Shown: positions 36,875 to 46,028, counted from the first letter of the stretch. The stretch is 64,000 nucleotides of DNA from Aeromonas sp. RU39B (GCF_900156095.1 NZ_FTMJ01000006.1:1-64000), one strand, 5' to 3'. Notes: generated by a model not told the origin, from the letters alone. Numbers and translations are program-made.

Positions 36875-37969
36875 CTAACGCTTATGCCCGGTATGCAGCT
36901 TGCCTTCCAGATAGATGGAGTAGCGCGACATGCCGAAACAGAAAATCCAGAACACCAGGCCGGCAAACAGATAGGCCTCGGTAGAGAATCCCAGCCAGGC
37001 CGGGTCAGCCAGTGCCACCTTAGTGATGGCCAGCAGGTCGAACAGACCAATGATGAGCACCAGGCTGGTATCCTTGAACAAAGAGATAAAGGTGTTGACG
37101 ATCGAGGGGATCGAAATCTTGAGCGCCTGCGGCAGCACGATCAACGCCATCGATTTCCAGTAACTGAAACCGAGCGCCGCACCGGCCTCATATTGCCCCT
37201 TGGGCACCGCCTGCAGACCACCACGCACCACTTCTGCCATGTAGGCCGATTGGAACAGGATGATCCCGATCACCGCCCGCAGCAGCTTGTCTATTTCAAC
37301 GCCCGAGGTGACAAACAGCGGCAGCATCACCGACGCCATGAACAGCACAGTGATAAGCGGCACCGCCCGCCAGAACTCGATATAGACCACCGAGAAGCTG
37401 GAGATGATCGGCATCTTGGAGCGGCGCCCGAGCGCCAGCAGGATGCCAAACGGCAGCGCAAACACCATGCCGGTCAGCGCCAGGGTCAGGGTCAGCATCA
37501 AGCCGCCCCACAGGTTGGTCGGCACCACTTCCAGTCCCAGCCCACCGTGCAGCAGCACAAAGGCGATCGGCGGGAACACAAACAGCGCAAACGCCCCCAC
37601 CCACCCCTTGCGTGGAGTGCGCGGCAGAACCAGCCACAAGATCACAATAGCCAGCACTGCAAACACCAGATTGATGCGCCAATAGAGCGCTTCCGGGTAA
37701 AAGCCGTACATAAACTGGTTGAAGCGATAGCCAATAAAGGCCCAGCAGGCGCCATCCGCGCTACACGCGGCGCGGGTTTCCCCATGCCAGGTGGCGGAAA
37801 TCAGCGTCCAGTTAATGACATGCCACAATGGCGGCACCAGCAGATAGAGCAGTGCCAGCGTCAGCAGGCTACTCCACCAGTTGGGAAACAGCCGGGTTCT
37901 CAGCCAACCGACCACACCGTGACGGCTGACGGGCGGCGGCAGCGCCGCCTGCATCTCGAAAGTTGCCAT
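36875..37969 (-). CDS. aapM: General L-amino acid ABC transporter permease AapM
   Basis: 364-residue inner-membrane permease. The first ~130 residues contain extra helices and a loop with CSADGACWAFIGYRFNQFMYGFYP, typical of AapM/BztC. The core permease domain carries the amino-acid permease loop AVPKGQYEAGAALGFSYWKSMALIVLPQALKISIPS. It pairs with AapQ. ATG 37969 follows an AAGGAG-like site nine bases after the aapQ stop. Confidence 0.95.
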   Translation of the reverse strand: MATFEMQAALPPPVSRHGVVGWLRTRLFPNWWSSLLTLALLYLLVPPLWHVINWTLISATWHGETRAACSADGACWAFIGYRFNQFMYGFYPEALYWRINLVFAVLAIVILWLVLPRTPRKGWVGAFALFVFPPIAFVLLHGGLGLEVVPTNLWGGLMLTLTLALTGMVFALPFGILLALGRRSKMPIISSFSVVYIEFWRAVPLITVLFMASVMLPLFVTSGVEIDKLLRAVIGIILFQSAYMAEVVRGGLQAVPKGQYEAGAALGFSYWKSMALIVLPQALKISIPSIVNTFISLFKDTSLVLIIGLFDLLAITKVALADPAWLGFSTEAYLFAGLVFWIFCFGMSRYSIYLEGKLHTGHKR

Positions 37970-37978
37970 GGATACTCC

Positions 37979-39163
37979 TTATCGCTCCACCAGCGCCATC
38001 TTGCGGTTGTAGACATTCATCAGAATCGAGGTGGTGATACTGATGGTCAGGTACACCGCCATGGTCATGGCAATCACTTCCACGGCTTGCCCGGTCTGGT
38101 TGAGCGTGGTGCCCATAAAGACCGAGACCAGATCCGGGTAACCGATCGCCGTTGCCAGCGACGAGTTCTTGGTCAGGTTGAGATACTGACTGGTCAGCGG
38201 CGGCACAATGACGCGCATCGCCTGCGGAATGGTGACCAGTCGCAAGGTTTGCAGCGACGACAAGCCCAGCGCCTCGGCCGCTTCGGTCTGACCACGATGA
38301 ATGGCCAGAATACCGGCACGCACGGTTTCGGCAATGAACGCCGCCGTATAGATAGTCAGCGCCACAAGCAAGGCCGCCAGCTCAGGCAGAACAGTGACGC
38401 CACCACGGAAGTTAAAGCCCTTGAGCTCAGGGATACTCCAGGTCAGCGGCATCCCGGTCAGTAGCGCCACCACACCGGGCAGTAGCACGATCAGGGCGAT
38501 GCAGCTGACAAACAGCGGGAACGGCTTACCGGTCAGCGCCTGACGACGCCGAGCCCAGCGGGCCAGCCCCCAGCACAGTGCCAACGCCACCAGCAAGGCG
38601 ATCCCCACCCAGCCGGCCCCCTCTTCCCACACCGGACTGGGCAGGTAGAGACCACGCACGTTGAGGAATAGCCAGTCTCCCAGCGATACGCTCTGGCGCG
38701 GCTGCGGCAGGGCGCGCAGCACCGAGAAGTACCAGAAGAAAATCTGCAGCAGCAGCGGGATATTACGAAACGTCTCGATATAGATGGCCGCCAACTTCGA
38801 GATCAGCCAGTGCTGCGACAAGCGCATGATACCGATGATAAAACCCAGCGTCGTGGCCAGCACAATCCCGAGAATGGAGACCAGCAGGGTATTGAGCAGA
38901 CCGACCACAAAGGTGCGGCCGAAGGTATCGGTCTCACTATAGGGGATCAGGGTCTGCAGGATGCCGAAACCGGCCGTGTTGTGTAAAAACGCGAAGCCAG
39001 TGGTGATCCCGCGCGCTTCCATGTTGGAGAAGGCGTTGTGGATGATGTAAACAAAAAAGGCAACCACCCCCGCTACCGCCAGCAGCTGGAAGAACAGCGC
39101 CCGCCAGCGGGCATCGTTCCACCAGTGAACGGCAGAGTGGGAGGACGTGGTTCTTGAGGTCAT
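37979..39163 (-). CDS. aapQ: General L-amino acid ABC transporter permease AapQ
   Basis: 394-residue permease with extra internal segment, as in AapQ/BztB. Recognisable blocks are GFAFLHNTAGFGI near the N-terminus, FRNIPLLLQIFFWYF, and the coupling loop AIHRGQTEAAEALGLSSLQTLRLVTIPQAMRVIVPPLTSQYLNLTKNSSLA in the last third. It follows aapJ across a 72-bp gap with a strong stem-loop, and precedes aapM. Confidence 0.95.
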   Translation of the reverse strand: MTSRTTSSHSAVHWWNDARWRALFFQLLAVAGVVAFFVYIIHNAFSNMEARGITTGFAFLHNTAGFGILQTLIPYSETDTFGRTFVVGLLNTLLVSILGIVLATTLGFIIGIMRLSQHWLISKLAAIYIETFRNIPLLLQIFFWYFSVLRALPQPRQSVSLGDWLFLNVRGLYLPSPVWEEGAGWVGIALLVALALCWGLARWARRRQALTGKPFPLFVSCIALIVLLPGVVALLTGMPLTWSIPELKGFNFRGGVTVLPELAALLVALTIYTAAFIAETVRAGILAIHRGQTEAAEALGLSSLQTLRLVTIPQAMRVIVPPLTSQYLNLTKNSSLATAIGYPDLVSVFMGTTLNQTGQAVEVIAMTMAVYLTISITTSILMNVYNRKMALVER

Positions 39164-39202
39164 TGAACCGACTCCGATAATCCGATAGCTATCAAATGAT
39201 GA

Positions 39203-39222
39203 CCGGGGAGCAAGCTCCCCGG
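39203..39222 (-). repeat. Intercistronic stem-loop between aapJ and aapQ
   Basis: 8-bp stem CCGGGGAG / CTCCCCGG with a 4-base loop and no U-run. Such hairpins usually protect the binding-protein message and lower permease expression. Confidence 0.7.
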
Positions 39223-39235
39223 TTCACACATCGCA

Positions 39236-40261
39236 TCAGCGAATGGGCGGGGCGTACATGAAACCACCCTTGTTCCAAAGGGCGTTGATGCCACGCTCGA
39301 TCTTGAGCGGAGAGCCGCTACCGACGTTGCGATCAAACACTTCGCCGTAGCTGCCTACCTGCTTGACGATGTTGTAGGCCCACTTGTCGTCCAGACCCAG
39401 CACGTTACCCTTGGGCTCTTCGAGACCCAGCAGGCGGCGCACATCCGGATTGTCTGACTTGAGCATGCTATCGACGTTAGCGGTGGTGAGGCCGGCTTCT
39501 TCGGCGTTGATCATGGCGAACATGGACCAGCGAACAATCTTGAACCACTGATCATCACCCTGACGCACCACCGGACCCAGCGGCTCCTTGGAGATGACTT
39601 CCGGCAGAACGACGGCATCATCCGGCTTGGAGAGCTTGATCTTCAGTGCATAGAGCTGGGATTGGTCAGAGGTCAGCACGTCGCAACGGCCGGACTCGAA
39701 GCCCTTAACGGTCTGGTCAGAGGTGTCGAACACCACCGGGGTATACTTCATGCCGCCATTGGCACGGAAGTAGTCAGCGACGTTCAGTTCGGTGGTGGTA
39801 CCGGACTGGATACAGATGGCTGCGCCATCGAGCTCCTTGGCACTCTTCACACCCAGAGACTTGTTCACCAGGAAACCCTGGCCATCGTAGTAGTTGGTAC
39901 CGGCAAAGGTCAGACCCAGCGAGGCATCACGGGTCAGCGTCCAGGTGGTATTACGGGAGAGGATATCTACTTCACCCGATTGCAGGGCGGTGAAACGCTC
40001 CTTGGCGGTCAGAGAGACATACTTGACCTTGGCAGCATCGCCGAACACGGCAGCGGCCACTGCGCGACAGACGTCTACATCCATGCCTTGCCAGACACCC
40101 TTGGCATCCGGGTTGGAGAAGCCCGGCAGGCCATCACTGACGCCACACTGAACGAACCCTTTCTTCTTGACGGCATCCAGCGTGCTGTCTGCAGCCATGG
40201 CCTTGTTGGCGCCAACCAAAGCCAACAGCGCCAGAACACCTACATTCCACATCCTTGTCAT
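39236..40261 (-). CDS. aapJ: General L-amino acid ABC transporter binding protein
   Basis: 341-residue periplasmic protein. The signal peptide ends at ANKAMA (~23). The mature protein has VKKKGFVQCGVSDGLPGFSNPDAKGVWQGMDVDVCRAVAAAVFG and the aap-specific EPLGPVVRQGDDQWFKIVRW, with a Cys pair (ICIQSG, RCDVLTS). Start set at ATG 40261 with GGGGAAA eight bases upstream; the TTG at 40276 lies inside that site. First gene of the operon, behind an NtrC palindrome at 40508. Confidence 0.95.
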   Translation of the reverse strand: MTRMWNVGVLALLALVGANKAMAADSTLDAVKKKGFVQCGVSDGLPGFSNPDAKGVWQGMDVDVCRAVAAAVFGDAAKVKYVSLTAKERFTALQSGEVDILSRNTTWTLTRDASLGLTFAGTNYYDGQGFLVNKSLGVKSAKELDGAAICIQSGTTTELNVADYFRANGGMKYTPVVFDTSDQTVKGFESGRCDVLTSDQSQLYALKIKLSKPDDAVVLPEVISKEPLGPVVRQGDDQWFKIVRWSMFAMINAEEAGLTTANVDSMLKSDNPDVRRLLGLEEPKGNVLGLDDKWAYNIVKQVGSYGEVFDRNVGSGSPLKIERGINALWNKGGFMYAPPIR

Positions 40262-40784
40262 GTCATATTTCCCCAAAATAGTAGACGAAAATACTAACAG
40301 AACGACTTATGTCGCGCATTTGCACCATAACGAGGGGGTAAAAACCTGTCAATCGGTGCAAAATAGCACAACAACAGTGCAGCAGGAGAAAATCCTGCAA
40401 CCAAAGGAAAGTGTAGTTGCACTTTTAGGAAATATGCCAATTTGACTCTAAGCTCACTAACTTAGCACAGAAAAGCACCATGATTTTTTTTTGTAACAAG
40501 TGCTCACTGCACCATGATGGTGCGAAAAATCGTCCTACTTTCTAGACTCTTGTCCAGATATTTAAGTGTAAGCCGCGTCAGATGGCGCCAGGGCACTGAT
40601 TGAGCACTGCCGAATAAAGTAGGAACGATTGATGCTTGTTTATGCTCATTGCCAGGTTGTTCAGGCAGATTGTGATAGGGCTCGCGAATATGGGAATAAT
40701 GAACATGAATGAAAATACCTGTTCATACTCCTGTCATGTGAGTCCTGTATAGTATGAGTCACCATGAACAAGCGGGAGGAACAG
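40262..40784. promoter_or_regulatory. Divergent control region of aapJ and a small gene
   Basis: 523 bp with no gene. It is AT-richer than its surroundings and full of GTGCA/TGCAC words (at about 40321, 40354, 40376, 40418, 40475). It holds one near-perfect NtrC site (see 40508) and a weak GG-N10-GC match for sigma-54 on the minus strand (GG at 40395-40394, GC at 40383-40382). If used, that promoter would give an aapJ leader of about 110 bases. A TATAGT box is seen at about 40748 for the + strand gene. Confidence 0.5.
40508..40524. promoter_or_regulatory. NtrC binding site upstream of aapJQMP
   Basis: TGCACCATGATGGTGCG matches the NtrC palindrome TGCACCA-N3-TGGTGCA at all but the last base. 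It is about 115-140 bp upstream of the candidate sigma-54 element, the normal enhancer distance. It indicates induction of amino-acid uptake under nitrogen limitation. Confidence 0.75.
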
Positions 40785-40997
40785 ATGAAAGTTTTTAAAC
40801 GCTTCTCGGCAATTCAAATCGCCCGTTATGTGAAAAGTTTTCACCGGGGCGCCTTTATGGTGGAGTCTGTAGGTGAGTTTCGTTTCGCCAATGGACTGGT
40901 GACCATCGAGAGCCAGCCTAGCCATCTGAAAACCCTGGCAGGTCAGGTGAACCAGCTGCTGCGCAGCCTGCGTTGTGATGAGTCGCTCTACGCCTGA
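40785..40997 (+). CDS. Small conserved hypothetical protein (70 aa)
   Basis: Starts MKVFKRFSAIQIARYVKSFHRG and continues with a beta-rich stretch (AFMVESVGEFRFANGLVTI) and a short helix (AGQVNQLLRSLR). Not recognised as a named family. ATG 40785 is chosen because GGGAGGA lies seven bases before it; an ATG at 40764 precedes that site. The N-terminal basic amphipathic helix could bind RNA or membrane surface. No operon partner. Confidence 0.72.
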   Translation: MKVFKRFSAIQIARYVKSFHRGAFMVESVGEFRFANGLVTIESQPSHLKTLAGQVNQLLRSLRCDESLYA

Positions 40998-41110
40998 TGC
41001 CCTGATCCTGACGATAGCAGTGACTTGCCATCGCGCCTTGCTGTGACCCACCCCATCGGGCCATTTCCCCTTCTCAACCGCGCAAGCACACTCACGTCAG
41101 ACAAAAGAAA

Positions 41111-41131
41111 CGGCGGCCACTTGGGCCGCCG
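41111..41131 (-). terminator. Terminator after fklB
   Basis: 8-bp GC stem CGGCGGCC / GGCCGCCG followed on the minus strand by TTTCTTTTG. Confidence 0.85.
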
Positions 41132-41151
41132 CGTTCATTTCTGACTGGCTA

Positions 41152-41763
41152 TTACAGGATATCCAGCAGTTCCACTTCAAACACCAGCGCACTATACGGC
41201 GGGATGGAGCCAGCGCCACGGGCACCGTAGGCCAGATCCTGCGGAATGTAGAGCTTCCACTTGGAGCCAACCGGCATCAGCTGCAGCGCTTCAACCCAGC
41301 CCTTGATAACACCAGTCACCGGGAATTCGGCCGGTTGACCACGGCTGACAGAGCTGTCGAACACGCGGCCGTCGGTAAAGGTACCGTGGTAGTGAACGCG
41401 AACAGATTGACCTGCAACCGGCGTGGCGCCGTTACCGGCAGTGATCACTTCGTACTGCAGACCGGAATCGGTCACGCTCACGCCATCACGCTTGGCATTA
41501 TCAGCCAGGAAGGCTTCGCCATCGGCTGCAGCCGCCTTGGCAACGGCCTCCTGCTCGGCTTGCATACGCTCGGTGATCACCTGGAAGGCATCGTTGATGT
41601 CATCGCGGCTAACGGCGAATTCGACACCGTTGAGGGCATCGGCCAGACCTTGCTGCAGGGCAGCGATATCCAGACCACTGAACGCCTGCTGTGCCAGCTG
41701 GTCACCCATGTTGCGACCAACGCCGTAGCTGGCCTTCTGTTCAATCGATTCGTATTGGGACAT
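41152..41763 (-). CDS. fklB: FKBP-type peptidyl-prolyl cis-trans isomerase
   Basis: 203-residue isomerase that speeds proline-bond rotation in folding proteins. The helical dimerisation region (residues ~1-85, SYGVGRNMGDQLAQQ) precedes an FKBP domain (VRVHYHGTFTDGRVFDSSVSRGQPAEFPVTGVIKGW...IPPYSALVFEVELLDI). No signal peptide, so it is the cytosolic FklB type and not periplasmic FkpA. Start at ATG 41763, preceded by GAGAGA; longer frames lack family support. Confidence 0.95.
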   Translation of the reverse strand: MSQYESIEQKASYGVGRNMGDQLAQQAFSGLDIAALQQGLADALNGVEFAVSRDDINDAFQVITERMQAEQEAVAKAAAADGEAFLADNAKRDGVSVTDSGLQYEVITAGNGATPVAGQSVRVHYHGTFTDGRVFDSSVSRGQPAEFPVTGVIKGWVEALQLMPVGSKWKLYIPQDLAYGARGAGSIPPYSALVFEVELLDIL

Positions 41764-41831
41764 GTGTCTCTCGCTTGTCTCGCGCGGATAAATGAGCCGG
41801 GATGATACCAAATACCGTGGGCCCTGTCGTG

Positions 41832-42551
41832 CTACCCCAACCGTTGCCGTACAGCGGCCACCTTGTCGTGATCGGTCACGTTGACCCGACCATCGTCAGA
41901 TGCGCCCATAGCGACACCGCTGGTCATGGCACTGCCGCGCCACCCCATGCCGGACATATGCACTTCACTGACCCCGATTGCCGCGACAATATGAGCCACA
42001 TTACCGGCATTAACGCCAGCGCCGGGCATCAGGCTGGCACGATCTGCTAACTGCTCGCGCATCAGCACCAGGGTCTCAAGCCCCTGCTCGGCGGATGCAG
42101 CCTGTCCCGAGCTTAAAATCCGCTCACAACCGGCGGCCACGATGGTCTCCAGATCGGCGCGCCAGTCACTGGAGAGATCAATGGCGCGGTGAAAGGTGAC
42201 GCCAAGAGGACCGGCCGCCACCATCAGGCGCTCAAGCGCAGCCTTGGGTACTCTGCCGTGCTCATCGAGCAGCCCCACCACCACCCCGTGCAAACCGGCC
42301 GCGCGGGCAGCAGCAATATCGAGCGCCATCAGCTCCAGCTCATCAGGCGAAAAACAGAAATCCCCGGCACGCGGGCGGATCATGGCGTAAACCGGAATAC
42401 GTGCCATCCGCACCGCCTGCTGCATCAACCCAACTGACGGGGTCAAGCCGCCAAGCGCCAGTGCGCTGCACAGTTCAATACGATCAGCACCGGCATCCTG
42501 GGCAATCAACAGGGACTCCAGATTGTCGATACAAATTTCCAAGGTGGTCAT
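41832..42551 (-). CDS. cutC: CutC family protein
   Basis: 239-residue TIM-barrel protein. Typical blocks: LEICIDNLESLLIAQDAGADRIELCSAL, PVYAMIRPRAGDFCFSPDELELM, FHRAIDLSSDW, GCERILSSGQAASAEQGL and VHMSGMG. CutC was first linked to copper tolerance in E. coli, but that role is disputed and its reaction is uncertain. Here its ATG overlaps the stop of the N-acetylglucosamine-kinase-like gene by 4 bp, which points to sugar or glycan metabolism and not metal handling. Confidence 0.94.
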   Translation of the reverse strand: MTTLEICIDNLESLLIAQDAGADRIELCSALALGGLTPSVGLMQQAVRMARIPVYAMIRPRAGDFCFSPDELELMALDIAAARAAGLHGVVVGLLDEHGRVPKAALERLMVAAGPLGVTFHRAIDLSSDWRADLETIVAAGCERILSSGQAASAEQGLETLVLMREQLADRASLMPGAGVNAGNVAHIVAAIGVSEVHMSGMGWRGSAMTSGVAMGASDDGRVNVTDHDKVAAVRQRLG

Positions 42552-43474
42552 GACAGTGAATCCTTCCCATTCATGGCAAGAGTGAGCAAGGCGGCGCCGC
42601 GAACGCCGGCATCGGCTCCGTGACGCGCGCCGCGTATGGCGGGCAGGGTCACGCCCGGCAGCAGATGACCGGGCAAGCGGCGTGGTAGCTCGTGATACAG
42701 CGGTTCAAAGCGGGCCAGCCCGCCCCCCAGCACCACCACATGGGGATCTAAGGTGGAAACCGCTGCGGCCAGCATGGCGGCCAGCACCTCCAGCCAGCGA
42801 TCAATACACGCTTGTGCCCTGGGCTCTTTATCCTGATAGCGGGCCACGATCTGCTCGCCGCTCAACCGCTCACCGCCAAGATGCTGGTAAAGACGGGTTA
42901 GCCCCGAGCCAGAGGCCAAGGTCTCGCTACAGGCCAAACGACCGCAGCCACAACGCAGCATCGGCAAATCGGGGTATTTAAGCAGCAAGGTCACCGGCAG
43001 CGGCACATGACCTATTTCACCCGCCACCCCATTGGCGCCGCGATGCAGCGCGCCGCGACAGCAGACGGCACCACCGATACCGGTACCAATGGTGACACCA
43101 AAGGCACAGCTGGCGCCATCGGCCGCGCCGCCGTGCAATTCGGACCAGAGGAAGCAGTTGGCGTCATTATCGACCACGACCGGGCGCGTTAGTCGCTCTG
43201 TCAGATCCTGCGTCAGCAAACGCCCGTGAATGGCCGGCAGATTCGCGGCCACCACGCGCCCGGCCTCAGTGACAATGCCCGGGAAACCGAGCCCGAGCGA
43301 GCCACGCTGCCCAAAGCGCGTATCGGCGTCATTAACCAGTCGCGCCAACAGAGTGAGCAAGGCGTCGTAATCATTGGCCGGTGTCGGCAGTTGCTGGCGC
43401 TCACACGGCTGCCAGTCGGTATCATAGGCAGTAAAGAGCAGCTTGGTGCCGCCCAGGTCTACGCCATAGTGCAT
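42548..43474 (-). CDS. nagK: ROK family kinase, probable N-acetylglucosamine kinase
   Basis: 308-residue sugar kinase. The ATP site DLGGTK opens the protein; GLGFPGIV, DNDANCFLWSE (catalytic Asp), GTGIGGAV and GEIGHVPLP follow. The ROK zinc cluster is CGCGRLACSE. Length and the motif set fit NagK, which phosphorylates GlcNAc freed by cell-wall recycling or chitin breakdown. It is the first gene of the pair with cutC (4-bp overlap). Confidence 0.9.
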   Translation of the reverse strand: MHYGVDLGGTKLLFTAYDTDWQPCERQQLPTPANDYDALLTLLARLVNDADTRFGQRGSLGLGFPGIVTEAGRVVAANLPAIHGRLLTQDLTERLTRPVVVDNDANCFLWSELHGGAADGASCAFGVTIGTGIGGAVCCRGALHRGANGVAGEIGHVPLPVTLLLKYPDLPMLRCGCGRLACSETLASGSGLTRLYQHLGGERLSGEQIVARYQDKEPRAQACIDRWLEVLAAMLAAAVSTLDPHVVVLGGGLARFEPLYHELPRRLPGHLLPGVTLPAIRGARHGADAGVRGAALLTLAMNGKDSLS

Positions 43475-43552
43475 GGCTTATCCTTGGTGTCAGGTTATCA
43501 CCGGCCCATTTTAGGCAAGGCAAGACGCCAAACCTTGATGGCCGGCGAAAAA

Positions 43553-44047
43553 TCAGAGCGCACGCGCCAGTAAAAACTGCTGGCAGTCGCGGCCAAGGGA
43601 GTGCAGGGTACGCCGCTCACCCGCCGGCCGAAAGCCCTGCTTAAAATAGAATGCCGCCCCAACCCGGTTGCCATGCAGCAGCCAGAGCCGGGCCTCTTGG
43701 CAACCGGCGCGGCGCATCTGTTGGGAAACGGCCAGCCACAGCCGTTGTCCCAGCCCCTGTCGCCAGTGATCCGGATGCAGATAGAAGGCGCGCAGCCAGG
43801 CGATGTTATCTTCGCATTGCCAGTAAAGTAGTCCGACCGGCACGTCATCGAGGCAGACCAGCAGCGGGCGCTGGTCGCTTTGGGCAATGCGCGTCTGCCA
43901 CACCTCGAGATGCTGCTGCTCGCTCATCTGTTCGAGCAGATCATCCCCGAGCACCGAGCCATAGGCGGCCAGCCAACTGGCGCGTTGCAAGGCAACCATG
44001 GCGGTCGCATCAGCAGCCTGGGAAAAACGCAAGGTTACAGACGGCAC
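43553..44047 (-). CDS. GNAT family N-acetyltransferase
   Basis: 164 residues. Beta-strand 4 and the acetyl-CoA loop are seen as AWLRAFYLHPDHWRQGLGQRLW, with the Q/RxxGxG/A motif as RQGLGQ; ARLWLLHGNRVGAAFYFKQGF follows. Substrate unknown. The start GTG 44047 lies 13 bp inside the end of the M48 protease gene, so it is the second gene of a coupled pair. Confidence 0.88.
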   Translation of the reverse strand: MPSVTLRFSQAADATAMVALQRASWLAAYGSVLGDDLLEQMSEQQHLEVWQTRIAQSDQRPLLVCLDDVPVGLLYWQCEDNIAWLRAFYLHPDHWRQGLGQRLWLAVSQQMRRAGCQEARLWLLHGNRVGAAFYFKQGFRPAGERRTLHSLGRDCQQFLLARAL

Positions 44048-44832
44048 TGGGGATGCCTGCCTTGGGTGCGCGCTGCCTGATAGAGCGATTCAACCTGGGT
44101 CAGCTCGGCCTGCAAGGCCGCAATGCGCTGCTGGTCGCTCGGGTGAGTCGAAAGCAGTACCGGCGGTTTGTTGCCACCACTGCTGGCGCTCATGCGCTGC
44201 CACAGCGTCACCGCTTCTGCCGGGTTGAAACCGGCACGTGCCATCAACTCCAAACCAAGCTGATCGGCCTCGCTCTCTTGCGCGCGGCCATAGGGAAGCA
44301 GCACCCCGACCTGTACACCCAAACCCAACGCAGCCATGGTGGTACTGCCATACTCGCTCTGGCCCAAGGTGGCGTCAGCGGCGGCCATGCCAATGCCGGC
44401 CAGTTGGGTGCGGGAGAGGCGCTCGTTGGTGTGCTGCGCCAATACGTGGGTGATTTCGTGGCCGATAACGGTGGCCAGTTGGTCCTGATTATTGGCCACC
44501 TTGAGCAGACCGGTATAGACCCCAATCTTGCCGCCTGGCAGAGCGAAGGCGTTGATCTCTTTGGAATCAAACACCACCACCTCCCAGCTGTGAATGCCGT
44601 AACTGGCCGGAATCTCGGCCGTCACCGCCTTGGCCACGCACTGCACATAATGGTTAACCTTGGCATCCTTGCTGATTTTTTCCTGCTGCTTCATCTGGGT
44701 GAAGGATTGAGCCCCGAGCTGGCTCATCTGTTGCGGGGAGTAAAGCAACATCTGGCTGCGCCCGGTGGGCGACTCGGCACAACCGGCCAGCACAGCGCTT
44801 AACAGCAGCGGCAGGGCAATGCGACGAAACAT
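44035..44832 (-). CDS. M48 family metalloprotease, lipoprotein
   Basis: 265-residue zinc protease. The lipobox LAGC puts the lipid on Cys18, so it is anchored in the envelope. The zinc motif is HEITH (125-129) in IGHEITHVLAQH; the third ligand is probably Glu in ARAQESEADQLGLELM. A C-terminal region LSTHPSDQQRIAALQAEL is typical of the Oma1/BepA-like group of envelope quality-control proteases. Single transmembrane helices are absent. It shares a transcript with the GNAT gene. Confidence 0.93.
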   Translation of the reverse strand: MFRRIALPLLLSAVLAGCAESPTGRSQMLLYSPQQMSQLGAQSFTQMKQQEKISKDAKVNHYVQCVAKAVTAEIPASYGIHSWEVVVFDSKEINAFALPGGKIGVYTGLLKVANNQDQLATVIGHEITHVLAQHTNERLSRTQLAGIGMAAADATLGQSEYGSTTMAALGLGVQVGVLLPYGRAQESEADQLGLELMARAGFNPAEAVTLWQRMSASSGGNKPPVLLSTHPSDQQRIAALQAELTQVESLYQAARTQGRHPQCRL

Positions 44833-44910
44833 GGGGACGATCCTTTTTTACGACGACTCGTTATATTGTCAAAAAAGGGTCAGGAGTGTGCAAGTTATCA
44901 AAACAACAAA

Positions 44911-44938
44911 ACGCAAAACGGGCCCCGCAGGACCCGTC
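44911..44938 (-). terminator. Probable terminator of pstS
   Basis: Imperfect stem ACGGG..CC / GG..CCCGT followed on the minus strand by TTTTGCGTTTTG, just past the pstS stop. Confidence 0.65.
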
Positions 44939-44953
44939 ATGAGGCCATCACAC

Positions 44954-45928
44954 TCAGTTAAGACCGAGTTTCTTCAGGTCGTTATCAATCACCTTGCCCG
45001 GCAGCGGGATGTAACCATCTTTGGCTACGATACTCTGACCGGTTTTGGAGAGGATCAGCTTGATAAACTCCTGCTCCATCGGCGACAGCGGCTTGTTCGG
45101 GTGCTTGTTGACATAAACGTAGAGGAAGCGCGACAGCGGATACTTGCCCGCCAGGGCGTTTTGCTCAGAGGCCTCCACGAAGGTTTTGCCATCTTTGGAG
45201 AGCGGCACGGCGCGCACGCCAGAGGTCACATAACCAATCCCGGAATAACCGATACCGTTAAGCGACGAGGAGACCGACTGCACCACAGAGGCAGAGCCCG
45301 GCTGCTCGTTCACACCGCTTCTGAAGTCACCCTTACACAGGGCGTGCTCCTTGAAATAACCATACGTACCCGATACCGAGTTGCGACCATACAGCTGGAT
45401 GTCCTTGCCTGCCCAGTTGCCAGTCAGCCCCACATCCGCCCAACGCGCAGCCTGCTTGGCGCTACCGCACTTGAGGGTGCTCGAGAAGATGGCATCGACC
45501 TGCTCCATGGTCAGCCCCTTGACGGGGTTGTCCTTGTTGACGAACACAGCGAGCGCATCAACGGCTACCGGAATGCCGGTCGGCTTGTAGCCGTAGCGCT
45601 TCTCGAACGCTTCGATTTCGCCAGCCTTCATCTCGCGGCTCATCGGGCCAAACTGGGCTACCCCTTCGGTCAGCGCCGTCGGCGCCGTGGACGAACCGGC
45701 CGCCTGGATTTGCACGTTCACGTTCGGATACATGCGCTTAAACTCTTCAGCCCACAGAGTCATCATGTTGGCCAGGGTATCAGAGCCCACCGACGAGAGG
45801 TTGCCGGAGATACCGCTCACCGGCTGGTAATCCTTAAGGGAGGCATCCACGCCGGCCGCGATGCTAGCCGTGGAAAAAAGGGTTGCCAGACTAAGACCGA
45901 CCACGCCTGCCAAGGTGTTGAGTTTCAT
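44954..45928 (-). CDS. pstS: Phosphate-binding protein PstS
   Basis: 324-residue periplasmic binding protein for phosphate. The signal peptide ends near TASIAA (~25). Phosphate-site blocks are [29 protein letters not shown] and [16 protein letters not shown], with a Cys pair elsewhere (LKCGS). A Pho box lies directly upstream (46011-46028). It follows phoBR on the same strand but behind a terminator, so it has its own promoter. No pstCAB genes are beside it, so the membrane parts must be elsewhere or the protein serves as an extra binder. Confidence 0.95.
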   Translation of the reverse strand: MKLNTLAGVVGLSLATLFSTASIAAGVDASLKDYQPVSGISGNLSSVGSDTLANMMTLWAEEFKRMYPNVNVQIQAAGSSTAPTALTEGVAQFGPMSREMKAGEIEAFEKRYGYKPTGIPVAVDALAVFVNKDNPVKGLTMEQVDAIFSSTLKCGSAKQAARWADVGLTGNWAGKDIQLYGRNSVSGTYGYFKEHALCKGDFRSGVNEQPGSASVVQSVSSSLNGIGYSGIGYVTSGVRAVPLSKDGKTFVEASEQNALAGKYPLSRFLYVYVNKHPNKPLSPMEQEFIKLILSKTGQSIVAKDGYIPLPGKVIDNDLKKLGLN

Positions 45929-46010
45929 CCAATCGCTCCAAAAGTCAGAAGGTACAGCTCAAAGGTGGCGCCAGGTTCTGGTGGGCCTGCGACAAAAATA
46001 GGCAACCAAT

Positions 46011-46028
46011 ATGACACTCATATGACAT
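46011..46028 (-). promoter_or_regulatory. Pho box of pstS
   Basis: Minus strand ATGTCATATGAGTGTCAT: two PhoB half sites with the correct 11-base repeat. Ten bases further on is TATTTT as the -10 element, the normal PhoB-promoter spacing. Confidence 0.85.

Noticed and set aside
36263-38464. 733-codon open frame on the + strand
   Set aside because: It lies antisense to aapP, aapM and part of aapQ. Long opposite-strand frames are expected in G+C-rich genes; the translation is rich in His, Gln and Arg and has no domain.
43553-44047. GNAT and M48 genes as one frameshifted gene
   Set aside because: Each has a complete domain and its own start; the 13-bp overlap is normal coupling.
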